Positions 25,346-32,896 of a stretch of 64,000 bases of DNA are shown one piece after another. This stretch comes from Sandaracinomonas limnophila (GTDB lineage: Bacteria; Bacteroidota; Bacteroidia; Cytophagales; Spirosomataceae): the NCBI RefSeq assembly GCF_004005965.1, contig NZ_SACY01000005.1:62001-126000 (forward strand), in the 5' to 3' direction. The notes beneath the pieces were generated by a model. It was not told where the DNA came from. It did no database searches and saw only the letters and a list, made by a program, of their open reading frames with translations. Position 1 is the stretch's first letter. Each line of letters begins with the position of its first letter. The translations under genes were made by a program, and so were the position numbers.

Positions 25346-26431
25346 ATGGTTAACAAAAATCTTCTTCACGACACACAGCAATTGTTAATTCAATTGATCG
25401 AATGCCCTTCTATGAGTCGGGAAGAAGATGGAACTGCCCAAATTATTTTAGATTTCTTTGCGCAAAAAAACATTCCAGCTCATCGCTTACAAAACAATAT
25501 CTGGGCTAGCAACAAATATTTTGACAGCAATAAACCAACCATTTTACTTAACTCGCACCACGATACAGTAAAACCCAACAGTCTTTGGACAGAAAAACCG
25601 TATGTGGCGACCCTGAAGGATGAAAAATTAATTGGTTTAGGAGTAAATGATGCAGGTGCCAGTTTGGTTTGTTTGATCAACACCTTTGTGCACTTTTATG
25701 AGAAATCCGACCTTGCATTCAATTTACTCATTGCAGCAAGTGCAGAAGAAGAAATAAGTGGAAAAGACGGAATTGAACTTTTATTAAAAGATTCGGCATT
25801 CCCGAAACCAGATGCAGCCATTGTGGGCGAACCAACAGATTGCCAAATGGCAATTGCTGAAAAAGGCCTAATGGTGGTTGATGCAAAAGTGATTGGAAAA
25901 GCTGGGCACGCTGCAAGAAACGAAGGTATAAATGCTATTTATTTGGGAATGGAAGATATTTTAGCCATTCGCGACTACGCATTCGATAAGATTTCTCCGC
26001 TTTTAGGACCTGTAAAATGCACAGTAACCATAGCAAACGGAGGTAGTCAACACAATGTAGTACCTGAATTGTTTGAATACACAATTGATTGCAGGGTCAA
26101 TGAATGTTACCAATTAGAAGAAATTTTAGAGATTCTTAATGGTATTACAAAAGCAGAATTAACTCCAAGGTCCATTCGATTAAGGTCGAGTAAAATGGAA
26201 GAAAATCATCCATTGGTGCAAGCTGGCAAGAAATTAGGGATAGAAACTTTCGGTTCTCCTACCCTTTCAGACCAGGCATTGATACCTGTCCCTTCCATAA
26301 AAATTGGTCCAGGACATTCCGGCAGATCACATACTGCTGATGAATTCATTTATTTAAAAGAATTGGAGAAAGGCCTAGAAACCTATATTCAATTACTAAC
26401 AGAAGCAAGTATTCAATTTCAAAACATATAA
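25346..26431 (+). CDS. argE: M20-family N-acyl-ornithine/citrulline deacylase
   Basis: 361 residues, zinc-dependent M20 peptidase fold. Visible: LLNSHHDTVKP (metal His and catalytic Asp), GLGVNDAGASLVCL with the bridging Asp, AASAEEEISGKDG with the catalytic Glu, a dimerisation domain starting GLMVVDAKVIGKAGHAAR, and IGPGHSGRSHTADEF with the last zinc His. It removes the acyl group after carbamoylation, so in this operon it probably acts on N-acyl-citrulline rather than N-acetylornithine. Substrate specificity is inferred from context; the fold is clear. Confidence 0.85.
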   Translation: MVNKNLLHDTQQLLIQLIECPSMSREEDGTAQIILDFFAQKNIPAHRLQNNIWASNKYFDSNKPTILLNSHHDTVKPNSLWTEKPYVATLKDEKLIGLGVNDAGASLVCLINTFVHFYEKSDLAFNLLIAASAEEEISGKDGIELLLKDSAFPKPDAAIVGEPTDCQMAIAEKGLMVVDAKVIGKAGHAARNEGINAIYLGMEDILAIRDYAFDKISPLLGPVKCTVTIANGGSQHNVVPELFEYTIDCRVNECYQLEEILEILNGITKAELTPRSIRLRSSKMEENHPLVQAGKKLGIETFGSPTLSDQALIPVPSIKIGPGHSGRSHTADEFIYLKELEKGLETYIQLLTEASIQFQNI

Positions 26432-26434
26432 GTC

Positions 26435-27775
26435 GTGGCAAAACTTTGGCAAAAAGAAAATCAAAAAACAGACGCAAAAATTGAGCAATTCACCATTGGC
26501 AATGACCCATTGTATGACCTCAAATTAGCAAAATATGATGTTTTAGGCTCTTTAGCCCACATTACTATGTTGGAAAAAGTTGGAATTTTGAAATCAGAGG
26601 AGTTAAATCCTTTGCTCAAAGAATTAAAAAATATTTCCAAGGAAATTGCTCAAGGAAACTTTGAAATTGAGAATGGGATTGAGGATGTTCATTCTCAAAT
26701 CGAGTTTTTATTGACCCAAAGATTAGGTGATTTAGGCAAAAAAATCCACGCAGGTCGTTCGAGAAACGACCAAGTTTTGGTTGACCTAAAATTATTTATG
26801 CGGGAAGAAATCAAACAAATAGTTGGACAAATTGAGCAGCTATTTGATTTATTGATTTCCAAAAGTAATGCGCATCAAAAAGATTTATTACCGGGCTATA
26901 CACACCTACAAGTAGCCATGCCCTCGTCATTCGGACTTTGGTTTGGAGCCTATGCCGAAAGTTTAGTTGAAGACATCGAATTGTTCGAGGCTGCCTATCG
27001 TTTATCGAATAAAAACCCATTGGGTTCTGGTGCAGGATATGGCACTAATTTCCCTTTGGACAGACAATTAACAACCGATTTATTAGGTTTTGAAGCGCCT
27101 CACGTAAATGTGGTCAATGCACAATTATCAAGAGGTAAAACCGAATTATTTGTGGTTACGGCTATTGCACAATTAGCAAATACACTTGGGAGATTAGCTA
27201 TGGATGTCTGCTTGTACAATTCCCAAAATTTTGGATTTATTGAATTGCCTTCCGAATTAACAACAGGAAGTTCGATTATGCCTCACAAAAAGAATCCAGA
27301 TGTAGCAGAATTATTAAGAGGAAAATCCAACAAAATGAAGGCGCTTCCCTCTCAATTGGTTTTATTAAGTTCTAATTTACCTTCAGGCTATCATAGAGAG
27401 TTTCAATTGACGAAAGAAGTCTTAATGCCTGCCATTGAGGAAATCAAGGATTGTTTGGAAATCACTCATTATATGATTTCAAATATCAAGATTAAACCAG
27501 ATTTATTGGCTGATGCCAAATACGATGTAATTTTCTCTGTGGAAGAAGTAAATAAATTAGTATTGAGCGGAGTTCCTTTCAGAGAGGCTTACCAAATTGT
27601 GGGAAATCAAATTGAAAAAGGCGAATATAGCTACAAATCAAGAGTGCTACATCACACGCATCTAGGTTCAATCGGAAACCTAGGAAACGAGCAAATTCAA
27701 CAATTAAAGAATATTGCTTGGGCTAGATTCCAATTTGAAAAAGCGGAAAAAGCTGAAAATGCATTATTGAGTTAA
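26435..27775 (+). CDS. argH: Argininosuccinate lyase
   Basis: 446 residues with a GTG start 3 bases after the previous stop. It splits argininosuccinate into arginine and fumarate. Visible: HAGRSRNDQVLVDLKL, GYTHLQVAMP with the catalytic His, NKNPLGSGAGYGTN, the fumarase/aspartase signature GSSIMPHKKNPD with its mobile-loop Ser, and SVEEVNKLVLSGVPFREAY at the C-terminus. Last gene of the argF'-argB-argE-argH operon; argC, argD, argG and argJ/A are not in the window. Confidence 0.96.
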   Translation: MAKLWQKENQKTDAKIEQFTIGNDPLYDLKLAKYDVLGSLAHITMLEKVGILKSEELNPLLKELKNISKEIAQGNFEIENGIEDVHSQIEFLLTQRLGDLGKKIHAGRSRNDQVLVDLKLFMREEIKQIVGQIEQLFDLLISKSNAHQKDLLPGYTHLQVAMPSSFGLWFGAYAESLVEDIELFEAAYRLSNKNPLGSGAGYGTNFPLDRQLTTDLLGFEAPHVNVVNAQLSRGKTELFVVTAIAQLANTLGRLAMDVCLYNSQNFGFIELPSELTTGSSIMPHKKNPDVAELLRGKSNKMKALPSQLVLLSSNLPSGYHREFQLTKEVLMPAIEEIKDCLEITHYMISNIKIKPDLLADAKYDVIFSVEEVNKLVLSGVPFREAYQIVGNQIEKGEYSYKSRVLHHTHLGSIGNLGNEQIQQLKNIAWARFQFEKAEKAENALLS

Positions 27776-27807
27776 GTTAAATTATTCCTAAAAAATTATT
27801 ATCGACA

Positions 27808-27852
27808 TTTTATTGTACGTGCAAAATATTTATATTTGCACGTACAATAAAA
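27808..27852 (+). promoter_or_regulatory. 18-bp perfect inverted repeat over the promoter of a toxin-antitoxin pair
   Basis: TTTTATTGTACGTGCAAA (27808-27825) and its exact reverse complement (27835-27852) are separated by ATATTTATA. The -7 box TATATTTG (27831-27838, TAnnTTTG) runs from the spacer into the right arm. The start of the antitoxin gene is only 6 bases beyond. An antitoxin or complex bound here would block transcription, the usual autoregulation of such modules. Confidence 0.75.
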
Positions 27853-27858
27853 AAACTG

Positions 27859-28116
27859 ATGGACACTAAATTAACTTTAAAACTCGATGAAGGGGTTATT
27901 GAAAGGGCTAAAAAATATGCCTCTGAAAAACAAATCAGCCTATCTAAACTCATTGAAAACTACCTAAACACTATAACTTTCGAAGATAAACTGAATGATT
28001 TTGAAATTTCTCCATTTGTTAAAAGTATTTCAAATGGGAAAAGTATTTCTGACAATAGAGATTGGAAAGAAATGAGAAAAGATTATTTAGATTATTTAGA
28101 AAAAAAACATAAATAA
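27859..28116 (+). CDS. DUF6364-type antitoxin
   Basis: 85 residues. The N-terminal half reads as a ribbon-helix-helix DNA-binding domain: strand KLTLKLDEGVIERAKKYA, then a helix rich in Lys/Ser ending SLSKLIENYLNTI. The charged C-terminal tail (RDWKEMRKDYLDYLEKK) would wrap the toxin. The family name DUF6364 is from memory of small Bacteroidota antitoxins beside PIN toxins. The paralogue at 62978-63247 shares KLTLSIEENVIEAAKMYA and SLSSIVENLLK. It lies 1 base upstream of the toxin gene and presumably neutralises that protein and represses the shared promoter. Confidence 0.8.
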   Translation: MDTKLTLKLDEGVIERAKKYASEKQISLSKLIENYLNTITFEDKLNDFEISPFVKSISNGKSISDNRDWKEMRKDYLDYLEKKHK

Positions 28117-28117
28117 A

Positions 28118-28543
28118 ATGCAAAAGATATTTCTGGACACAAATGTTGTCATTGACTTTTTAGGTGAAAGAGATAACTTTTACGAAATAAGTGCCAAAAT
28201 TCTAACCTTAGCAGACAAAAAGAAAATCAAAATCTACACCTCTCCTACTTCAATTGCAAATACTTATTATATTTTATCGAGACATGAAAATCAAAATTCA
28301 GTTTTAGAAAAAATCAGAAAGTTTAAATTACTTTGTAATATTTCAATTATGAATGATGAGGTAATTGAAAAAGCAATAAACTCCGATTTCAAAGATTTTG
28401 AGGATTCTTTACAATATTTTAGCGCACTTGAAACTAGGTGCGAAATAATTATAACTCGCAATGAAAAAGATTTTAAAAATGCATTAATTCCTGTCCTTAA
28501 TCCAGAAACTTATTTAAATGCCTTTTTGAAGAGTTCAAATTAA
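28118..28543 (+). CDS. PIN-domain toxin (VapC-like ribonuclease)
   Basis: 141 residues. PIN acidic residues are visible: D7 in IFLDTNVVIDFL, a central Glu/Asp region in FKDFEDSLQYFSA and the last set in IITRNEKDF. The TSPTSIANTYYILSR segment is typical of the COG1848-like PIN group found beside DUF6364. The expected activity is Mg-dependent RNA cleavage, neutralised by the upstream antitoxin. The gene ends in TTAA shared with the convergent ribE stop. A second, diverged copy of the same module is at 62548-63247. Confidence 0.85.
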   Translation: MQKIFLDTNVVIDFLGERDNFYEISAKILTLADKKKIKIYTSPTSIANTYYILSRHENQNSVLEKIRKFKLLCNISIMNDEVIEKAINSDFKDFEDSLQYFSALETRCEIIITRNEKDFKNALIPVLNPETYLNAFLKSSN

Positions 28544-29127
28544 ATACTCGATTGCATTTTAGCTAAATACTTTCCAACAATATCAAATTCCAAATTTACT
28601 CGGTCCCCAATTTTAAATTGGTGAAAGACCGTGTGCTCATAAGTATATGGTATAATGGCAACCGAAAAAGTGTTTATACCTGAATCCACAACAGTCAAGC
28701 TGGTCCCATTTACACAAATTGAACCTTTTTCAACAGTAATAAATCCAGGTTTTTGCGGATGTTCGAAATGAAATTTCCAGGAGCCATCAAAAACTTCGAT
28801 TTTAGTCACAATTCCAGTTGTATCTACATGGCCTTGGACTATATGTCCATCAAATCTGCCATTGGCTGCCAAACATCTCTCTAGGTTTACTTTATTCCCA
28901 ATTTGTAAATCATTTAAATTGGTTTTTTGTAATGTTTCATCTATTGCTGTTACTCGATATTTATCGGCTTCTATTTCAACCACTGTCAGACAAACTCCAT
29001 TGTGTGCCAGTGATTGATCTATTTTCAATTCATTTGTAAACGGGGAAGAAAACCAAAAATCAACATTCGTTCCTGATTTTTTTTTCTCAAGTAATTGACC
29101 CATGGCCTCCACAATTCCTGTAAACAT
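28540..29127 (-). CDS. ribE: Riboflavin synthase alpha chain
   Basis: 195 residues; dismutates two 6,7-dimethyl-8-ribityllumazine molecules to riboflavin. Two lumazine-binding repeats: the first starts MFTGIVEAMG and contains AHNGVCLTVV, the second starts DGHIVQGHVD and contains CVNGTSLTVVD. Both copies keep the ligand-binding Ser/Thr and Val pattern. Slightly shorter than enteric enzymes but complete. No other rib gene is adjacent and no FMN riboswitch is visible upstream. Its stop shares TTAA with the convergent PIN gene. Confidence 0.95.
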   Translation of the reverse strand: MFTGIVEAMGQLLEKKKSGTNVDFWFSSPFTNELKIDQSLAHNGVCLTVVEIEADKYRVTAIDETLQKTNLNDLQIGNKVNLERCLAANGRFDGHIVQGHVDTTGIVTKIEVFDGSWKFHFEHPQKPGFITVEKGSICVNGTSLTVVDSGINTFSVAIIPYTYEHTVFHQFKIGDRVNLEFDIVGKYLAKMQSSI

Positions 29128-29138
29128 ATATTATTTTA

Positions 29139-29156
29139 TATTTTTGTACAAAATTA
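29139..29156. promoter_or_regulatory. Back-to-back -7 boxes for ribE and the DUF1684 gene
   Basis: Plus strand TATTTTTG at 29139-29146 faces minus strand TAATTTTG at 29149-29156, both TAnnTTTG. Each leaves a leader of about 10-20 bases to its gene. The two promoters nearly overlap, so polymerases would compete. Confidence 0.5.
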
Positions 29157-29166
29157 AGAGAAAGCA

Positions 29167-29787
29167 ATGAAAAGTAAGTCTTGGTTATTCATTTTGATTC
29201 CCATTTTAGTAATAATAATTTATGTGAGCCTCCCAAGCAATGAAAAAACGAAGGCTTCGTCGATTGCAATTGATTCAAGCAAATGGGTGCAATGGAAAAA
29301 CGACAAAAATGAAACCTTAAAAACAGGAGAAGAAAGTCCAATTGAAGACAAGAAAAACTTTACAGGACTTACTTATTATCCCTACAATCCTTTTTTGGCT
29401 TTGGAAATGCAAATGTTAAAATCAGAGAAATCGAAATTGATCAAAATCAAAATGAATGATGGAACTGAGGAGGATTTGATTTTATTTGGTCAACTTAAAG
29501 GGAAATTTGAAAATTCGGAAATCAGCTTAACGGTTTTTCAACACGAAAACGGTGATTTATTCATTCCGTTTAAAGACAAAACCGCCCCCACAGAAACCTA
29601 TGGAGGCGGTCGATATTTGGATATCCCCATATCCAGTTTACATGATTCAGGTATTTTAATTGACTTTAATTTTGCCTACAATCCATTTTGCGCTTACAAC
29701 CCAAATTATGCTTGTCCGGTACCACCCAAAGAAAACCAATTACAAGTTCGCATAGATGCAGGCGAAAAGTTTATTCCGCATGAATAA
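29167..29787 (+). CDS. DUF1684 protein, membrane-anchored
   Basis: 206 residues with one N-terminal hydrophobic segment (LFILIPILVIIIYVSL), either an uncleaved anchor or a signal. The C-terminal half carries the strong DUF1684 pattern: FIPFKDKTAPTETYGGGRYLD, then DFNFAYNPFCAYN and YACPVPPKENQLQVRIDAGEK. The conserved NPxCAYN and CPxPPxEN motifs hold two cysteines and asparagines that look like a metal or ligand site, but no function is known to me. The 3' end overlaps the convergent DUF2807 gene by 17 bases. Confidence 0.85.
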   Translation: MKSKSWLFILIPILVIIIYVSLPSNEKTKASSIAIDSSKWVQWKNDKNETLKTGEESPIEDKKNFTGLTYYPYNPFLALEMQMLKSEKSKLIKIKMNDGTEEDLILFGQLKGKFENSEISLTVFQHENGDLFIPFKDKTAPTETYGGGRYLDIPISSLHDSGILIDFNFAYNPFCAYNPNYACPVPPKENQLQVRIDAGEKFIPHE

Positions 29788-30487
29788 CCTTTGCGGCCCC
29801 AGATAAATCCCTACTAATTACTGGATTACCTTTGAACGCAACTTTTGAGGCACCTGAAGCATCAACGCGCAAAGTGTTTTTAACCGACACTTCTGCCTTA
29901 CATGCCCCACTTAAATCGATATCAGCATCTCTTGCAACCAAAGGGAATGCCTGAACAGAACTTGCCCCGCTGGCATTGATATTCAACTTAAGTGTTTTAC
30001 CAGAAGCCATCACTTTAGAAGCTCCTGATAATTCTATAGAAAGTTTTGACACATCAATGTCTTCAATAATTCCTTTGGATGCCCCAGAAAAATACAATTT
30101 GATATCTTCTTCGTTTGTAAATCCAGATAAAGTTACTTTTGCTGCACCTGTAAATTCTGCTTCCTTTAAATCTGGTAAACCAATATGTAAAACTACCTTG
30201 TGACTATTAGTTTTAAAACTCCAAGACCGACCTGTATTTTTAAAATATACTTCTAAAACACCCTTATCGATATCAAATTGTAAATTATCAATATCTTCCG
30301 ACTCCCCTTCTGCCGTAACTGTATGAGTAGCAGATTTTTTTATATGAACTTCAAATGCAGATCCAATTTCAACACCTCTGAAACCTGTTAATTTAAATTG
30401 TCGAACTTCATTGGCGCGAAGCGGATAGCTTATAAATGAAATAATTAAACTAATAAATAGTGCAATTGCTGTGTATATCGTTTTCAT
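29771..30487 (-). CDS. DUF2807 head-GIN-domain protein, exported
   Basis: 238 residues with a signal peptide ending near LRANE. FRGVEIGSAFEVHIKKS is the characteristic opening of the GIN domain. The rest is a right-handed beta-helix of short SGASKV-like repeats (LSGFTNEED, FSGASKGIIEDIDV, LSGASKVMASG, ASGASSVQAF, LSGACKAEVS, ASGASKVAFKG). Members are periplasmic or surface proteins of unknown role. It is last in a padR-pspC-DUF2807 set (30 bases after pspC), so it is likely part of the same envelope response. Confidence 0.85.
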   Translation of the reverse strand: MKTIYTAIALFISLIISFISYPLRANEVRQFKLTGFRGVEIGSAFEVHIKKSATHTVTAEGESEDIDNLQFDIDKGVLEVYFKNTGRSWSFKTNSHKVVLHIGLPDLKEAEFTGAAKVTLSGFTNEEDIKLYFSGASKGIIEDIDVSKLSIELSGASKVMASGKTLKLNINASGASSVQAFPLVARDADIDLSGACKAEVSVKNTLRVDASGASKVAFKGNPVISRDLSGAAKVIHAE

Positions 30488-30517
30488 ATCATTGATTTTT
30501 TGATAAGATGTAATTTT

Positions 30518-32437
30518 CTATTGAATGGTTGCATCAGACTTATCTTTTTCCTCAAATCTTTTTTCAAAGTCCTCCCAATCATCCTGATTTCCCATATCAT
30601 TTTCAGTTTGAGGCACTGCAATTCGATTGATACATCTTAAACCAATATTGGGATCCATAATCCATTTAGCAGTTTTGAAGGTAGATTCATCCTCTTCAAA
30701 ATATTCCGAAGGAATCATGTTTTCGATAAAGTAGCCAAGCTCCTTGGACATAGAAAATACTTTCCCATAAGGAATCAAGACTTTCACTTTCAACCTTTGG
30801 TTTCTGAATTTATAGTTTTTCAATCCAAAATGAGAATCAAATGTCATGCCACGAAGATTATTAACAATTTGATAGGTTACAGATTGGGCATTTTGTTCTG
30901 CCTCAATTCGAGTCTTTCCATTGGATTTAAAAAATTGAATTATTTGTAAACTATCTCCATTATATCCTTCAAAAGTTATATTTGCTCGATTAAATCCACC
31001 CCGATTAAAATCATGCCTCTCATCTTCGTCTAAAAATTCATTGGCCAAGGCATGATCACCCAATAACTTTTCTACCATAGAAGATTGGGATTCGTGATGA
31101 ATATCAAACATAAATGAACTATCTGTCATTGCATACAATTGGGTTTTATTTGTAGAGGCTGTCCTTGAAAAATTATTTCCCAAACTTGCACCAACATAAA
31201 ACAAACCAATCCAACCAATAACAGCCATTATTGTTGAAACGTACGAAAATGTTTTATTATAAAATCTTTTATTCGCTAATAAAGATGCGCCTCCAATTCC
31301 TGTGGCAACTATAATTGGAAGAAAGGCAAAGACAAATGCCCAGATAGACCATTTTGGTAAATCTTGAAACAATAAGAAAGGAATAAGTTCACCCCCCAAT
31401 TGAATTGCATTGAAATAATTAGTTCCTGACAAACTTGCTGAAAAGGCAAAAAACAATACAATCATTAACGCAAGTGCAATGATCATTAAAAGGGCTCCTG
31501 CAAAATATTGCACAATCCAACGAATCACGTTAAAAAAGCCCTTAAATGCAGGTAAAATTGCGGCAAACACTCGAAAAGGAATTAAAAGAATTTTACCGAA
31601 AAAACTTTCCGTTTTATTATCAGAATCGATCGATTTATTGATATTATGCTCAATGTTTTCCAAAGTAATTGGCTCACCTTCCATAGACATTTTATCGGTT
31701 AAGGTTTTTGCCTCAGGTGTGATGATAAGAATAATTAAATAGGCTAAAAATCCTGTACCAAAAACTAAAATAGAAATAACAGCTAAGACACGTAATAAAC
31801 CTAAATCCCAGCCAGTAAATTTTGCTATACCCGAAATCACGCCGCCAATCACCTTATTGTCTGGGTCACGAAAAAATCGCTTATATCCCATATTGGAATC
31901 ATTGGGATATTCACCTGGGATGGCGATCCAACAAATGATATATCCCCAAAAAATCACGTTGCCAATGTGCAGCAATGGAATTAATCCGAAGAATCCAATA
32001 ACCAGCAATAATCGTACCCAAAGCGGATCAACCTCTAAATAATTCGCCAAGCCTGAGGCTACTCCACCTAATTTTTTACGAGACAAATCGCGTCTAAATA
32101 CCTTCTTTCCTTGCTCACTCTGCTTACTTGGCCCACTCTGCTTACTTTGCTCACTCTGCTCACTTTGCTCATACTCCTTAAAATCCGCCACTGTTCCAAG
32201 TGATTTGATCAATTCCTCAACATGTATCTGATTGATCGCTTCCGTTTTTTGCGTTTCTCTAATTTCGAAAAAGCGTTCTGCAATTCTCGATTCAATATCT
32301 TCGATGATTTCCTTTGAACCTTCATAATTAGCGAAATATTGGCGAATAGATTTGATGTAATTTTCTAAAAGTTCGTAAGCATCTTCTTCGATGTGAAAAA
32401 CAAATCCGGACAAATTGATAGTTAATGTCTTTTTCAT
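30518..32437 (-). CDS. Large PspC-domain membrane protein with two PspC modules
   Basis: 639 residues. Residues 1-90 are a cytoplasmic helical domain. A Glu-Gln-Ser repeat linker follows (about 90-110). Two PspC domains are recognisable: FRRDLSRKKLGGVASGLANYL... with VDPLWVRLL, and FRRDL-like FFRDPDNKVIGGVISGIAKF... with LGLLRVLAV. Further membrane segments lie near 295-400. The C-terminal third is soluble and lacks recognised motifs. E. coli PspC responds to envelope stress; in Bacteroidota these fusions come with a PadR regulator, as here. The 3-base gap to padR shows an operon. Confidence 0.85.
   Translation of the reverse strand: MKKTLTINLSGFVFHIEEDAYELLENYIKSIRQYFANYEGSKEIIEDIESRIAERFFEIRETQKTEAINQIHVEELIKSLGTVADFKEYEQSEQSEQSKQSGPSKQSEQGKKVFRRDLSRKKLGGVASGLANYLEVDPLWVRLLLVIGFFGLIPLLHIGNVIFWGYIICWIAIPGEYPNDSNMGYKRFFRDPDNKVIGGVISGIAKFTGWDLGLLRVLAVISILVFGTGFLAYLIILIITPEAKTLTDKMSMEGEPITLENIEHNINKSIDSDNKTESFFGKILLIPFRVFAAILPAFKGFFNVIRWIVQYFAGALLMIIALALMIVLFFAFSASLSGTNYFNAIQLGGELIPFLLFQDLPKWSIWAFVFAFLPIIVATGIGGASLLANKRFYNKTFSYVSTIMAVIGWIGLFYVGASLGNNFSRTASTNKTQLYAMTDSSFMFDIHHESQSSMVEKLLGDHALANEFLDEDERHDFNRGGFNRANITFEGYNGDSLQIIQFFKSNGKTRIEAEQNAQSVTYQIVNNLRGMTFDSHFGLKNYKFRNQRLKVKVLIPYGKVFSMSKELGYFIENMIPSEYFEEDESTFKTAKWIMDPNIGLRCINRIAVPQTENDMGNQDDWEDFEKRFEEKDKSDATIQ
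32111..32173. repeat. Seven 9-bp in-frame repeats inside the pspC-type gene
   Basis: Units such as TTGCTCACT, CTGCTTACT and TGGCCCACT follow without interruption (plus-strand view) and encode alternating EQS, KQS and GPS tripeptides in the linker before the first PspC domain. Unit changes keep the frame, so linker length could vary between strains. Confidence 0.85.
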
Positions 32438-32439
32438 GA

Positions 32440-32778
32440 TTATGCTATGTTTGAAGGTTGAATGATTTGTTGAACTGAATTGGCTAAATCAGTCCAAGTT
32501 TCGTGTAATTCGTTTAAAAATGTATGGCCTTTTTCTGTCAAAAGATAATATTTTCTGGGTGGCCCCGCATTCGACTCTACCCACTTATATTCCAAAAATC
32601 CAGCGTTTTTCAAACGCGTCAGTAAAGGGTACAATGTCCCTTCTACCACCATAATTTTTGCAGAGGTTAATTCCTCTAACATGTTGGAGGCATATACCTC
32701 TCCTCTAGATATGATTTGGAGAATACAATATTCCAATATCCCCTTTCTCATTTGAACTTTGGCGTTTTCTATATCCAT
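32440..32778 (-). CDS. PadR-family transcriptional regulator
   Basis: 112 residues, winged helix. Visible: KGILEYCILQIISRGEVYASNMLEEL (helices 1-2), the recognition-helix region VVEGTLYPLLTRLKNAGFL, and the wing EYKWVESNAGPPRKYYLLTEKG, all standard for PadR. The short C-terminal helix mediates dimerisation. It heads the padR-pspC-DUF2807 operon and lies just behind a 25-bp palindrome overlapping its own promoter, so autorepression with release on envelope stress is plausible. The effector is unknown. Confidence 0.93.
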   Translation of the reverse strand: MDIENAKVQMRKGILEYCILQIISRGEVYASNMLEELTSAKIMVVEGTLYPLLTRLKNAGFLEYKWVESNAGPPRKYYLLTEKGHTFLNELHETWTDLANSVQQIIQPSNIA

Positions 32779-32797
32779 CGTTTTTGTTTTTGTTTCA

Positions 32798-32835
32798 CAA
32801 ATATATAAACAAGTACTATGTATTACAAAGTACTT
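32798..32835 (-). promoter_or_regulatory. padR promoter with overlapping 25-bp palindromic operator
   Basis: On the minus strand: TTTG (32829-32826), a 20-base spacer, then TATATTTG (32805-32798), a full Bacteroidota promoter. A palindrome spans 32811-32835: outer arms AAGTACT / AGTACTT and inner arms TGTA / TACA about a central base, with one mismatched pair. It covers the spacer and the -33 element. Confidence 0.75.
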
Positions 32836-32896
32836 TACAAAATATTTTTGCTTTTATGGAGAAAAGGTCGGTTTTTTGTAAGAATAATCGAAAAAT

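Noticed and set aside
32111-32173. Nine-base repeats considered as a CRISPR-like array
   Set aside because: No spacers and in-frame with a protein; simply tandem codons.
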